Below, in pieces: positions 1 to 11,354 of a DNA stretch of 64,000 nt. The notes beneath the pieces are model-generated. The model searched no databases. It saw only the letters and a program-made list of their open reading frames with translations, and was not told where the DNA came from. The stretch spans positions 28,882,025-28,946,024 of the forward strand of contig OU612070.1 in NCBI GenBank assembly GCA_914767715.1, in the 5' to 3' direction. The translations under genes were made by a program, and so were the position numbers. Within the stretch, counting starts at the first letter, position 1, and each line of letters starts with the position of its first letter. The stretch comes from Membranipora membranacea. Taxonomy: Eukaryota; Bryozoa; Gymnolaemata; Cheilostomatida; Membraniporidae.

Positions 1-261
1 GTCTGTGATCTAAAAATCAAGGAATTTCTGTTACAACATCGATGGGATTTCCAATTCAACCCGCCAGAGAGTAGTCATTTTGGCGGGAGATGGGAACGTA
101 TGATTCGCTCTGCTCGAAATGTGCTTTCTGGCCTTAGTGGACAAATCAATGAGAGGTTAGATAGTTCTTCCCTGCGCATGTTATTTTATGAATGCATGGC
201 AATCATCAATAGCCGACCTCTCACAACTGTTGAAAATGATGTGCAACCCCTATCTGATTGA
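1..261 (+). pseudogene. BEL/Pao integrase, C-terminal part (left fragment)
   Basis: The frame is open from base 1 to a stop at 259-261. It reads as the late part of a BEL/Pao-type integrase: a W-x-FNPP-x-S-x-HFGGRWERMIRSAR stretch at about residues 15-40, then LFYECMAIINSRPLT near residue 75, which is the family's hallmark INSRPLT motif. In an intact element this protein would insert retrotransposon cDNA into the genome. The frame stops where a LINE fragment (256-901) interrupts it, and the same protein resumes at about 902. The upstream catalytic part and gag lie outside the window. This is dead retrotransposon sequence. Confidence 0.85.
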
Positions 262-901
262 TTGATTGATTATTTATTTGTCACACAATTTTTTACAAAC
301 AATTGGCGAGATAAAACTTAGATTGCCACTCTGTGAATAAATAGTAAAAAATAAGAGGATGATACTAAAAAATAAAATGTCTACGATAAAAGCAGTTTGC
401 TACTCAAGATCTACTCTCAGGAACCAGCTATCACAGTATTGATAAAATTGATATAGTGTCTAATAAAACTGTTACTACCACTGCACAGAGTCTACCAGAC
501 GGAAGTTTAGAAATAAAATGATGAAAAGGGTGGTCGTAATCATGTAATAAAAGCATACAGTATCTTTTAAAACGCTCCGATATTCGGTTGTCTAGAGTCC
601 CTACTGATGCACCATATGAGTTTGCTATAGGATAAATCTTTCTATGTGCTTTCTTATCATAATCAAATAAATTCTTAAAATACACAGGTAGACAGTATAA
701 AAGGCATGACTCGATGAAAGAACGGAAAAGCTGGCAAAGTAATTGCTCAGAGGCACCATAGAAAGCAAAAATATACATGCGTTGTCTTCATTTTGACTCA
801 GCTGATGTGGCTTGTTTAGAAAATCATAGTTTGGAATCAATGTGTACTCCTAGGCATAAAACATCATCTGTTGTTTCAATAGTACAGTTATCAATATATC
901 T
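256..901 (-). mobile_element. LINE 3' fragment inserted in the BEL/Pao element
   Basis: The minus strand (431-778) encodes the tail of a LINE reverse transcriptase: MYIFAFYGASEQLL, CQLFRSFIESCLLYCLPV, then SKLPSGRL. The block order matches the tails at 9.4-10.1 kb and 51.9-52.3 kb, so these are one family. The 3' end (low coordinate) carries a short GATT tandem tail at about 256-272, as expected for LINEs with microsatellite tails. The pentamer TATCT occurs on both sides (251-255 and about 897-901) and may be a short target-site duplication. The copy is 5'-truncated and frameshifted. Confidence 0.75.
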
Positions 902-1291
902 CCTAATGACCTGCTATACATGAAATCTAATGTCATACTGCCAGCCCCAGGTTCATTTGATAGCGATGATGTATACTCGCGAAAACGGTGGATCAAAGTG
1001 CAAGCATTCACTAATGTATTCTGGAAGCGTTGGTCCAAGGAATATCTAACTACACTCCAGAGTCGGCAAAAGTGGCAATCAGAAAGATGTAATCTAAAGC
1101 TAGATGACATTGTCATTTTGTTTGATCAGTGCTCTCGGTTAGATTGGCCACTTGGCAGAGTTGTGAAAATTGTTCCCAGTAAAGATAGTTTAGTTAGGCA
1201 TGCGCTTGTATTAACCTTTGATAAAGTATCGTACAAACATGTCACATTGGTTAGGCCAGTAACAAAACTTGTGCTCCTGCTTGAATCCTAA
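902..1291 (+). pseudogene. BEL/Pao integrase, C-terminal tail (right fragment)
   Basis: This is the downstream remainder of the integrase that starts at base 1. It shows [16 protein letters not shown], then [19 protein letters not shown] and LQSRQKW, then a WPLGRVV block and a terminal LVRPVTKL. That order is typical of the BEL/Pao integrase C-terminus. An ATG at 920 is only an internal methionine, because the frame is already open before it (codons from about 902). It ends with a TAA near 1291. It would be continuous with bases 1-255 if the LINE between them were absent. Confidence 0.85.
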
Positions 1292-2020
1292 ATGATCTGC
1301 ACATGGGAAATCTCAGCCGCCGCTATTCAGGCATGGGCCCCTGGAACTTTCATGTCTTTACTTTGCCAATGTCCACTATCAACCACCCAAATAGTTGATA
1401 GTGGACATTGGCAAAGTAAAGACATGTAAGTCCCAGGGGCCCATGTATTCAGGCCAACAATGTGAATAGCCATTTTTCTTGTGTTCTATATTTTGTAAAT
1501 CAGCTGCCGCTATTCAGGATCATAATGTGAATAGCCATTTTCTTCAATTTTCTTGAAATACCCAAAACCTATACCCGCGTTGTATCTTGCTTGTTATCGC
1601 CTTGTTGTCATATCTATATATATATATATCTGATCAGCTGTGCAGCCTAGTGTTTATTGGAGTTGATTTCTCCTAATCCCTAGCATGCTCAGCGAGATTC
1701 AGCATCAATGTGTTTTCTGATCTTGGTTCTGACGCAGTGTGGCAGCGCCTGGTTTCGTTGTGTTGGGGGAGTGTAGCTGCGGTGTGCTTCGTGCACGTCC
1801 TCATCGATTGTTTGAGAGAGTGGGCTATGCTTGCTCAACGGGCTATGTGCCGCTAATGATTGTCGGTTGTATTTTGGACCCCGATTGTTGCACTGTGCAT
1901 GCGCACAGCTTTTTGTGAAAGGCTAATTATTACATTTTCAGTGTCTTACAGACACCCGTGGTGTACAGTACAGTGGTGTACAGTTGATTCAATACCATCA
2001 ATTTAATGAATCAGCCAAAG
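1292..2020 (+). other. Non-coding tail of the BEL/Pao element, possible LTR
   Basis: There is no ORF here. Position directly after the integrase stop suggests the 3' untranslated end and LTR. A TATA-like AT run sits at 1612-1630, and short repeats of GTGGTGTACAG lie at about 1960-1985. A direct repeat (about 1312-1476 and 1501-1545, core GCCGCTATTCAGG) is split by the foldback element at 1332-1445. LTR borders are not visible because the partner LTR is outside the window. Confidence 0.35.
1332..1445. mobile_element. Near-perfect foldback MITE (114 bp) with 8-bp target duplication
   Basis: Two 52-bp arms (1332-1383 and 1394-1445) are inverted copies with two mismatches, around a 10-base loop. 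The ends read CATGGGCCCCTGG. The 8-mer TATTCAGG lies directly on both sides (1324-1331 and 1446-1453), as a target-site duplication should. The surrounding repeat exists uninterrupted at about 1501-1545, which supports an insertion. An 8-bp duplication fits hAT-type transposition, but the ends are not a clear hAT terminus. Confidence 0.75.
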
Positions 2021-2361
2021 GCAAGTTATATATACTTATTTCAATATAAATATCAAACTTCAACTTTAACGAAGCTCTACACAAGGTCAATGAGGAATGT
2101 TTAAAGTAAATATATTTTTCCTCTTACATCATGGTTTTTTGGTATCAATTATATTGTTATGAAACGCTCAGGTTCATGTATTTGATGTCAATTATATCAA
2201 CGCACTTATCACTTCCACCATGTAATTGTTGTTTACCATCTGTTCTAGTTCTACGATTAAATTTGGTGAGAATCAATAAAATACCGTCTCCCACACCAAA
2301 TCTCAGTATACTCTCTCCGAAACTAATGGCTGCCGTTACAGAAACTGTTTGAAGAAACAGC

Positions 2362-2590
2362 TCGCATTTGATCGAAATTTTGAATTTTCTCTTGGCATTC
2401 ATCCTCAAAATCATGATAAAACATCATAAATAATAGCAATATCATGGATATAAAACCAATTAAACTCAACATGGCACATTTTAGGCAAGAGCTGACATGT
2501 TCAGCTGGACGGAAACTGATTATTATTATTATTATTATTTCTTACCACTGACATATCCGAATTGGCCTATTATCATCCTTACTGACATGA
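2362..2590 (-). repeat. R1 dispersed repeat fragment
   Basis: This is the inverted middle part of an unnamed dispersed repeat that is also present at 3955-4245, 8155-8790 and 11355-12033. The shared core reads GAATGCCAAGAGAAAATTTG on the opposite strand. A TTA microsatellite (about 2517-2541) interrupts it. Nothing else is seen in 2021-2361. Confidence 0.55.
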
Positions 2591-3640
2591 TGAATAGATA
2601 ATTTTAAAGGTGGTTATTGAAATTTTCCATCCAGCTTTTGACCAATCTCAGTTTCACCAATTTTAGCCAAAATCTTTGAGAAACACAACAATATTCACCT
2701 GCAGACTTATTTAGAATCAATTAAATCCTATACAATTTACAGTCAGGTTTCAGAAAGGTTCTCTTGCGCAGATGCTTTGCCTAAGATATTTAGTGATTGT
2801 CTAGAATCTAGACTATAAATCTCAAGGTTATTACATATCTATAATTTTTCTGGGCTTTAAGAAAGCTTTTGATTGTGTTGATCATGCTAAACTTCTTCAG
2901 AAATTGTCAAGATATAGCATAACTGGATCATCCCATAAACTGCTAGCTTCATTTTTAAATGATAAAAATATGTAACATTCAACCAGTTGAATTCCGCATT
3001 GCTACCTTTTCGGAAAGGTGGCACTCAAGGCTCAATCATTGCTCCAACATTATTTTCTATATTCATCAATGATCTTTTAAACTTACATCTTTTCTCTACT
3101 GTCAATGCTTATGCCAATGATACTACTTTTGTCGGCAAAAGCCACAACATTTCTCAGTTAGAGATATCTTGCAATATTGATCTCAGTGAGATAACCAATG
3201 GTCAAACAAAATGGTGAGCAACACAACAAAATCACACTAACTTCTTTGTAATGCATCACCAAGCACAAAATTTTCATTAACAATTTCTGGTTCTGAACTC
3301 AAGAGGCAATCCAAAACTAAACTCATTGGCTATATGATACATGACTAAGCTTTCATGGACTAATCATGTTGATTATATTTCAAAAAAGCTAAAAGCTAAT
3401 CTTGCACTTTTTCAGCAATGTAGATTTTGCATTGGAAGGAAAGTGGTGATGACCTTTTACCACCATTTCATTTTCTGTTACATAATCTATGGTATTCATA
3501 TTGACTATAACATAGCCCCTGCTCACATAACAAATCCATTATTTTTATTACAGAAGCGGGCTTTTAGGCTTATCGCCTTTGTTCATTTCATTCCTCAACA
3601 TCTGATATCAACACAAGATCCTTAAATCTTCTTCCCTTAC
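2590..3640 (+). mobile_element. LINE reverse transcriptase relic
   Basis: This is a decayed reverse transcriptase in several frames: PILAKIFEKH and LQTYLES near 2660-2720, then FKKAFDCVDHAKLLQKL near 2855-2910 (motif A region), then GGTQGSIIAPTLFSIFINDL (about 3020-3080), then AYANDTTFV (about 3105), where the usual YADD has become YAND. SWTNHVDYISKKL and LLQKRAFRLI follow (3350-3580). The last blocks resemble the LINE at 53.0-54.0 kb. Stops and frameshifts are frequent, so it is inactive. Confidence 0.8.
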
Positions 3641-3779
3641 CATAGCTTTCCAGTTATTTCTCTGCCATTTATGGCTATAAAATACTTAATATGTTGGCTC
3701 CAGATTAAATATGTGAGCAGTTTTCATTTAATACTCATCGCTTTCAGATGAGAGACACGCATTAAATTGAAACCTCCAT

Positions 3780-3945
3780 CAAACAATTTTCATTGCAATC
3801 TCACAGTTGGGCTGGCGGGGCGTCTCTGGTCGGATAGTTTGTGAAAAGTTAGGGATATGCTGACGATGACCACTACAAGTGGGTACTCCCTCATTATTGG
3901 ATTCAGCACGCATTGCTAGGCTGCTTCTGGCCTATGATGCTCCAT
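3780..3945 (+). repeat. Fragment of the long-TIR element family
   Basis: GACCACTACAAGTGGG near 3870 and GCTGCTTCTGGCCTATG near 3925 match the terminal arms of the 2.0 kb element at 54938-56939. This appears to be one eroded end of the same family. Confidence 0.45.
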
Positions 3946-3954
3946 GATGATTTT

Positions 3955-4245
3955 AAGGATGCATGCCAAGAGAAAATTTGATTATTCATGTAAGCTGCAA
4001 GCTGTTTCTGCGAAAACAGTATCCCAACAAACTGAAAATATTAATGTTCTATCGCTATGTTTCAATAAGAGGTGTATTCTTACGGGGGATGCTGATTGAA
4101 TGTACCAGCCCTCAGCTCCCTCAGTTGTATCTACTTCTCTCCTGATCTCTGTGTCAGCTCGATAGATAAACTAAAGATACTGCTCGTAACTACACTATAG
4201 ATAATAATTACTGCTCGCTGCAACACTGTGGACAATAAGTCAAGT
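3955..4245 (+). repeat. R1 dispersed repeat, right part
   Basis: It begins at the GCCAAGAGAAAATTTG core and runs to the shared end (AATAATTACTGCTCGCTGC, then ACAATAAGTCAAGTG). It closely parallels 11725-12033. No coding capacity is seen. The following 4251-4930 holds no feature I can support. Confidence 0.6.
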
Positions 4246-4931
4246 GTATCCAAGTAAGCATTCATGTTCACACATCACCTCAGTCCCTCAAAATTTCAAT
4301 TATGAAAGTGAAGAAATCATACAACTAATCAGGCAAACTCTGTCGGTTTTGCTCCTCGGACAAAACTCAAACATCATCACATCAGTCTTGATTTCTCACT
4401 GGTAATTATAAAAGTGTCTCCGTCTTTTCATGTTCAGTTTATTTTTACCTCTTTAGGTCCAGACAAGATACCCAACCACACCATATTGCATTAACCAAAC
4501 CCAGACAGATCTACAAAAATCACATAGATTGCTGCTTACAATAGGTGGCGTGTGCTTTTTGATGTTGTGTTGTGCGCGCTGCAAACTCATTTGTGGACTC
4601 CGTTGCGGACCCTTTTGATGGACGTGAGATAGTGTGTTGTCGGCAATGATTCAGCTATAATGTAAGTGAAGGTCATCTAACATAACCAGTGTAATGATAA
4701 ACAGCTTTATTAGCCAGTGTGAACTCTGCAGCTGGTCCGGATGAGGTGACATCATAACAATTTTCAGTGATAATGTTATTTTATTTAGCATAGAAATATG
4801 ATGATTAACAGCTTTATAATGGGTGTCAACTCTGCAGCTTGTCAGGATGGACAGAATTCATCACTGATGATATCTTGATATGACATGAGCCTGAAAGACG
4901 GATGTAGGGGAGGGGGGGATTGAACCTAAGC

Positions 4932-4939
4932 ATATATAA
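4932..4939 (+). promoter_or_regulatory. TATA-like box before the 5.3 kb peptide gene
   Basis: The string CATATATAAG lies about 30 bases before a possible transcription start near 4962. A short untranslated exon (about 4962-4999) would end at AAG|GTGAGT and splice to an acceptor at 5313-5314 (TTTTCAG), just before the ATG. This is inferred from spacing only. Confidence 0.4.
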
Positions 4940-5317
4940 GCTCTGTCTTTCAGGATAGAAGTCATATTTCACCTCTTACCATCTCAAGTAACACATAAGG
5001 TGAGTACAAGCATTGCAATATGTATATATAAAAGAGAGTGTATGATGTGAAGGCGATATACAAAAGTTGGACATCATAGTTAATAATCTTCTGACTTGTT
5101 CCTTTGGTTTCTCATATTGCATTGGCAACCCAATGCAATGTCAAAAGAGCAAAGAAAACAACAATTTATTAATGAGCAGCACCAAACGAATCTGCACGCA
5201 TCCGGTCCTGACAATCGAGTTAATGTGACATAACTGTTTACTGGGGGTTGGGGGGGGGGGGGGGCTGATGTTACTTGTATATTGTATTAAACTTCTCGAC
5301 TACTTGATTTTCAGATT

Positions 5318-5418
5318 ATGAAGATCCTCATTCTCGTCCTGATCATAGCTGCACTAAGTAAGTTTTATGTCATATTTCTATCATGTATTGTATATCTATA
5401 ATATTTCTATCATTTATT

Positions 5419-5460
<42 letters not shown>

Positions 5461-5680
5461 TATTTCACATTTTGATGTGTGTTAGCTTATCACAGCCAAA
5501 ATCCCAAACAGCCTCCCTGATGTTCTTTATTGTAAAACTCCATTTTCCAATTATCCAGTTTCATCGCTCACAAATGTTGTTCTGTTCTTCATTCCACTAC
5601 TACTTTATCATTATTTTAAAGGTATGCGATCTCAAGCTCAAGCTCCACCTGAGGTCTTGTCAGGGGAAAGAAAGGGATAA
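5318..5680 (+). CDS. Putative short secreted peptide gene, diverged relative of the 37.6 kb gene
   Basis: The first coding exon (5318-5357) encodes a hydrophobic signal peptide, MKILILVLIIAAL, and ends with a phase-1 donor (A|GTAAGT). The start of the intron closely resembles that of the peptide genes at 37.6 and 42.0 kb (GTAAGTTTTAT, then TTTCTATCAT), and the ATG also sits directly after an acceptor, so I read it as a paralog. The downstream exon is uncertain. A phase-compatible exon at 5622-5680 would give a 32-residue product rich in Q, A and P. An alternative at 5899-5957 would add a Cys-Cys pair. The (TA)n tract at 5423-5458 lies in the intron. Function unknown. Confidence 0.45.
5423..5458. 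repeat. (TA)n microsatellite
   Basis: This is an uninterrupted AT dinucleotide run within the putative intron of the 5.3 kb peptide gene. Confidence 0.95.
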
Positions 5681-7412
5681 AAAAATATTAGTTGTGAGTA
5701 CGACCATTATCAAGTACAATAAGTAATATACAGAGCATGAGTAGGAGTATACATACTATCAGTGCCACAATTATTATCATGATTATATTGAAATTTTAAT
5801 GTGAGTACTGAATAAGAAACTTGATACAGCCTGCATTGATTTTGGAACGATATTTACAACAGTAATTGTAAAATTTGAATATTTTTTTCTCTTCACAGGC
5901 TCCCATCCGCATCAGAATGCTGAATGCTGCAACACTAATAGGTATATTCATAACTGAACTTCCAATTTGTTTGACTGCTTTTAATTGTCTTCCATAAAAC
6001 CACAATAAAAATGCATTCAAACATAAATCTTTACCTCATTGATGACCACATCTATGTATATATGACTATGACTATATGCTACAAACAGCTTTGCTTCTAT
6101 GAAGATCAAGGGACCAGATCTAAACTGACACAACTCACTGCACTTCTGAAAATATTTAAGTGCCCTTTGCATTTTTGATTTATTTGATGATGAGTAATGG
6201 ACAATATATAATCTGATATCCATGATAAGGCTGTAACAAAGTGATGAAGTACTAACAATTTTAATTGCATCCAAAATTAAGATTAAGAAAAAAAAGACAA
6301 GACATGACTTGCTATACTTTTACTTTAAATTAATTTGGTTTGTTGACATACCTTACAGATGGTAAACTCTTGACACAACTTGATTACATAATGGATGAGG
6401 GATCAGTTTGAGACTGTTGGTGCATTCACTACTTGAAGTTTTATATTTGGTACACATAGTTGGCATAGCACAAAAAAGACAGAGAAAAATAATGTCGGAG
6501 AAACTTCCAAATTTCTTTATGGTGTTTAGCACATCGAAAACTATATGTCATGTATGTAGTTTTGATTTTCAATTTTTGATGTTGTGTTCACCCACAAACT
6601 AAAAAGTGTCAGAATTAATATGCAAAGTAAACGCTGGCTGGAACAATGAAATCTGAACACCATGCAGCTTTCAATGGCGCATATTCTAGTTGACCACCTC
6701 ATATATAGATATGTTATATATCAATAGTAGTTAGTTTCAACTTGTAAAATTCACCAAAATCTGCTTTCAAGATAAATGAGTAACATCACTGTCAAATATT
6801 AATCAAGAGGACTTTGTGTCATATGTTGTATTTTCGAATCATTTATACATATCCTTTCCGGGTTAGACAATATTTAGAGAAAACCCACTAAACATAAGCA
6901 AGCTAGCCCTCTGTTTGAATTCATGTTTAAAGTTAAAATTTTATTATGTCAGAAAAACATACAGGAATATTGACCAATAAAACATTGGCGGATCTAGTTA
7001 TTGCTAATAATAAGAAGCAGCAAAATTATCAGTCAGTCAATTATTTATCATAGATAACTAATGGGTGCTGATGGAGTTTGAATGGTAAGATCTACTGCTG
7101 GGCCTGCGCTCCTCTGCAGCAGCTGTAGTGAATGTATTCACAATCACAGTATCAACCTAACAAATTAAGATAATAATTATTGTAAAACTCCAATTGGCAT
7201 AAAAAAAGAACAATTTTTTTACCTTTTGCATCATTATAGCTTTCACTTATTCCCTTAAATGCTGGGTATAAAATGGCAGTATCCATGTCAGGACTGCTAT
7301 ACCGTAATGGCATAGAAAGCTGGTTTTAAAGCCAGCCTTAGTTTACACTTAATCTGATAGATAGCAGGTATTAAATGCAAATAATCATGTTAGGGCTGTG
7401 CCTTCAACACAG

Positions 7413-7505
7413 CCAGCAACGGAGCCCAAAACGGAGTCCACGACGGCGCCCGCTACAGAGCCCACAACAGAGCATGCAACGGCGCCCTCATCGGAGGTAA
7501 CCTAG
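7413..7505 (+). CDS. Isolated Thr/Pro/Glu-rich exon (mucin-like), fate unknown
   Basis: After a possible acceptor (TTCAACACAG, 7403-7412) the frame reads repeated Thr-Glu-Pro units (PATEPKTESTTAPATEPTTE), then HATAPSSEVT and a stop at 7503-7505. The DNA is locally GC-richer and built from degenerate 9-12 bp units, unlike the AT-rich surroundings. Such stretches usually form O-glycosylated stalks in secreted or surface proteins. It could be the last exon of the 5.3 kb gene, part of an unseen gene, or non-coding. A second frame is also open. The stretch 5681-7412 shows no other feature. Confidence 0.3.
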   Translation, partial: PATEPKTESTTAPATEPTTEHATAPSSEVT

Positions 7506-8154
7506 AAAAAGAAGAATTGGGGTAGACTGCACTCAGAGGAAGCAAGAAGGATTACCTATGCGAAATGGAGATTGGTGTGATGATGTTTGACTACGGAGTT
7601 GGCCCGTTTGGTTGCTTTGATAATTACTTCACTTTCACAGTAGACGTTTTGAGTCACTCTCCTTTAATCCAATCCAATATTATTTTAGGTCATATCAGAT
7701 AACTTACAAAGTCAGTGAAACTGTGGTTGAGAGTCATCAGTGGATTGTAAATAATCTGATTGATAAAGCTCACATATTCCTGTAATCGCTGTATCACCCC
7801 TTCCTAAACTCCAGTTTTCTGAATATATCTGGTGAAAATTCCTATGATGTTTCATACAATCATGATCAATAATTTTCACAAAACTGAAACTGAAATTGGC
7901 ATATATTATCAAATCTTATGTTTTGACACATTAATTGAATGTGAAATCTCGAGTGCTCATTGAGCGTCCATTCACTTTACTTAGTTTACCAGTGTCCAGT
8001 AGTCCAGTCTAGTCTAGTAGTACAATATGGAGGGGTCGAAGTTTCACCTGTCAAAACCTAAAAGGAAAGGTACATCTGTAATCTCAAGTTAGTTAATAGT
8101 ATTTTTAAGTTTATGTATGGACACGAAGGCTTACACAGGCAAAATAGAAACAGC

Positions 8155-8790
8155 TGACTTATTATCCGCAGTGTAGTAGCCAGCAGTAATTATTAACTAT
8201 AGTGTCGTAGCGAGCAGTATTTTGTCTTCATATATCGAGCTGACATAGAGATGAGGAGAGAAGTAGAAACATCTGACGGAGTTGAGGGATGGTACAATCG
8301 ATCAACATCCCCAATAATATATACCTTTTTTTGAATCATAGCAATAGAACATTTACATTTTGAATTTTTCGGGATCCTTAGTTTGTAGATCGTGTTCGAA
8401 AAAACAGTTGGCAGCAAACATGATTCACCAAATATTTTCTTGGCACGCATCCTCATATAGCGTCAATAATCATAGAAATGTCATCGATATAAAACTTATT
8501 AAACTCCACATGGTACGTTCAGCAGAAAGAAAATTGAATATTTATTATCAATTTTCTCGACACTGCACGTATCCGATTTTGCCTATTTATCATCACAACC
8601 ATTAAACTTATGCCTTTTGCTGTGCTTCCTTGCAAAGGTCTTGTCAAATATGTCAACAACATAAACGACATAGCACAGCTGCTGTGATTCACTGAATTTT
8701 CTAACACTTATGCCGATAATGCTGATGGGGATATTTTTAGATTTCTTTTATCTATCAGATACCAGCCAGTGACCAGCCTGTACACCATGA
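8155..8790 (-). repeat. R1 dispersed repeat, long copy
   Basis: Read on the minus strand it follows 11355-12033 almost end to end: GGTCACTGGCTGGTATCTG, AAAATATCCCCATCAGCAT, the GCCAAGAAAAT core, then CTACTACACTGCGGATAATA. The length is about 640 bp. No ORF or TIR is evident, so the class is unknown. The stretches before (7506-8150) and after (8791-9238) are non-coding, apart from the hairpin at 8852-8878. Confidence 0.6.
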
Positions 8791-8851
8791 CTGATTTTCA
8801 ATGTCAGGAGGAAGACAATTCACTCTGTCTTTCTTACAGCTGATGTTGAAA

Positions 8852-8878
8852 CAGGGAGTTTGGGTCCCAAACTCCCTG
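8852..8878. repeat. Perfect hairpin, 13-bp arms
   Basis: CAGGGAGTTTGGG and its exact reverse complement are separated by one base. It is isolated, with no T-run beside it. Confidence 0.7.
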
Positions 8879-9238
8879 GTTGAAATATCCTGCTGATTCC
8901 CACATTATTGGTCATCAAATTAGGTCAACCGGAAACATCTCTGTTTCATTTATAAAAAAGTATTATCTGATTGCTGAAGTGGAGATTATGTTGTATTATT
9001 GGCCACAGATTTGGATAAACATGTCCAAACTTGTCAAATACCATCATATAACAAAGTTGAAATCATAACTCACACCTTCCAAGGAATATAAATATGGAAT
9101 TCAAAGGGATAAGTGAGAAATTGTGATTTAAGAGGTGAGTCACCCCCAGAGAGCAATATTGTAACGTGTCTCAGGGTTGTTTTCTCGCTAGGGACAGTTT
9201 ACAATATTGTCGAGGATTCCACAGATAAAAGGAAAAAC

Positions 9239-10250
9239 CAAGATGGATGGATGGATGGATTTATTACTATCATAAACAAAAATTTGTCACGAAATACGTT
9301 GTTAATACTGACAAGAAAGAAAAACATGGAAAAAATCAGATCTCTGTTCTATAAAAAGTTCTTAGAATAGTATATTATTAAGTGTATGTATGAGATGTCT
9401 TAAAAAGCTGTCTCTACCCCATGTACCCCGATATCTAACGGTGCGGTAGCGACCTGAGGGGCATTTAGTTAGAAAGTCATTGATAAAATGCTCTTCATCG
9501 TGTATGTACCGTAGTCCAAGTGTCTTGATCTGGTTGGCCACCAGAGCATCTATATCGGGGTGCTCAATCCCTAACTTGGCGGCATCTTTAAATATTTTGC
9601 GTAAGGACTTCTTGTCGCTTGCATTGATGCTTGTAAAAATTATGGGGAGACAGTAAGTGATGAGGGATACAATAAAACTCTTGAATAACATATGAGAAAG
9701 GGGCTTTGAGCTATAGTATACAAAATTTTTCACAATATACATGCGTTGAGATGCAGTAGTCACTATGGATTGCACATGATCATGATAGCGGAGTTTATCG
9801 TCAACAGTAACACCAAGGTATTTTACTTTGTCACAAAAATCAACTTCCGTGCCGTTAAGGATAAGAGTAGGGGTAATGGGCCTAACAAGCTGAGTAGAAA
9901 ACATCATTTCTTGAGTCTTGGAGGCGTTTAACAATAGGTTTAAATCACAACATTGCTTTGAAATTCTACTAATCTCATCAAGATAGGCACTAAGATCTGA
10001 TTGATTTGATATGCATCCAATTATACAGGTGTCGTCTGCGTATTTAATGACAGTTACATTGCTCAAGTCTGAGGTAATCCTATTGGTATATATTGAAAAC
10101 AAAAGTGGAGATAAACAGCAACCCTGGGGAGTGCCAGTGTTGGTTATGATGGGTTTTGAGATATTGCCATCTACTATCGTTCTTTGGGTGCGATTCGTTA
10201 GGAAGCTGTATATCCATTCAGTGATGGTGAGGCGTAAGTGATAATTGATC
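9239..10250 (-). mobile_element. 5'-truncated LINE with reverse transcriptase
   Basis: The minus strand carries the second half of a reverse transcriptase: GTPQGC just upstream of 10102, then FSIYTNRI, VIKYADDTCIIG (motif C with intact YADD), VKYLGVTVDDKL, MYIVKNFVYYSSKPL, and a tail with KCPSGRY. The ORF 9362-10102 is open for 246 codons, so this copy is fairly young. The 3' end has a GATG tandem tail at 9242-9261. The 5' part (endonuclease, fingers) is missing. It is the same family as the fragments at 0.3 and 51.9 kb. Confidence 0.88.
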
Positions 10251-10259
10251 TGATATTAG

Positions 10260-10560
10260 CAGTATAAAACTTTTTGAGCCCTTCGGTGTTTATACCTCAA
10301 ATCTTTAGTTGCTGTAATAGATAAAGCCTGGAATTACAACTAGATCAATCTTATCTAAATGTGAACTAAAAGTCATATGATCGTCAATTTTGATACTCAT
10401 ATTCTTAATCAGTGCCAAAAATTAAGACCCAAAGATTTTTATGTAGATTTATACCTACCAGTATCAAAGTTTCAAATGATATGCCATTACAATCACAAAG
10501 CCTTTTTAAACCAATACCAATAAACTGAGACCAATATTGCAGCATAAGCATTAAAATTTT
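10260..10560 (-). mobile_element. Short LINE relic
   Basis: On the minus strand NMSIKIDDHMTFSSHLDKID (about 10330-10400) resembles the region after motif C of LINE reverse transcriptases (LGVTIDDKLTFSSHI). No continuous frame remains. The stretch 10561-11354 holds nothing I can name. Confidence 0.45.
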
Positions 10561-11354
10561 TAAGATCCTGTTCTAAATTATGAGGATAAATGTCCATAAA
10601 TCAATTGTTACTGTGGGTGTCAAATCACAAAGACTTTTAAAGAGCGCAATAAAAGAGTCAGGAAAATAAAAAAAACCAATTAAAAAGAAATCCCGCCTAC
10701 TGAGTTTGGCAGGACATATGGATTATGTATTATATCTTACAAAATGATAAAATAAAGAAAGAAAACTTGTGGATGTCCCAACACTTACATCTCTGTGGTA
10801 TAAACCTAGTACTAAGTGATAAAATGTTGATATAATTATGAGTAAGCAGTCATAAAATATGTGACAATCAACGGAAGCATAATCGCAATCGATTGCTGAT
10901 AGTCAATGTCAACTTGCAGGAGGCTGTTAAAATAGTCTGTATCATAACTAAATGGACACATTGCATATGTATGCAAACGCCAGCTTTCCTTCGGTTACCA
11001 TAGTTTTTAAAGTTTTTAAATAAAGTTTTGATAATTGAGCAGCTAATTCTAACATATTGATGATGTATGTTAGATAAATAGTAAAAAGATGAGGTTAATT
11101 ATGAGAACATGAGCACATGAGCTTATGAGAACAAGGTCGTACTGAAGACATACCTGTACCTTCTTATAAATAAGAGTAGCCTGCAGACAGTTCGTTCAGA
11201 CTACAACTTTTACTACTCCGCTTTACATATCCTCGATATAATTAATGAATCAGTTCTCTATTATAAGCTTCTTATGTAGAGTGGGAGCTATAATGACTTA
11301 GCGATATTAGACAAGATGTGATTTTCTTCACAATATGTCAAGCTAAATCACCAG

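Noticed and set aside
5367-5726. 119-codon ORF across the (TA)n tract
   Set aside because: It encodes a Tyr/Ile run from the microsatellite and crosses the predicted intron of the peptide gene.
8027-8070. Possible first exon (MEGSKFHLSKPKRK, then GTACAT)
   Set aside because: The ATG context and donor are plausible, but no following exon or family is seen, and it lies amid repeats.
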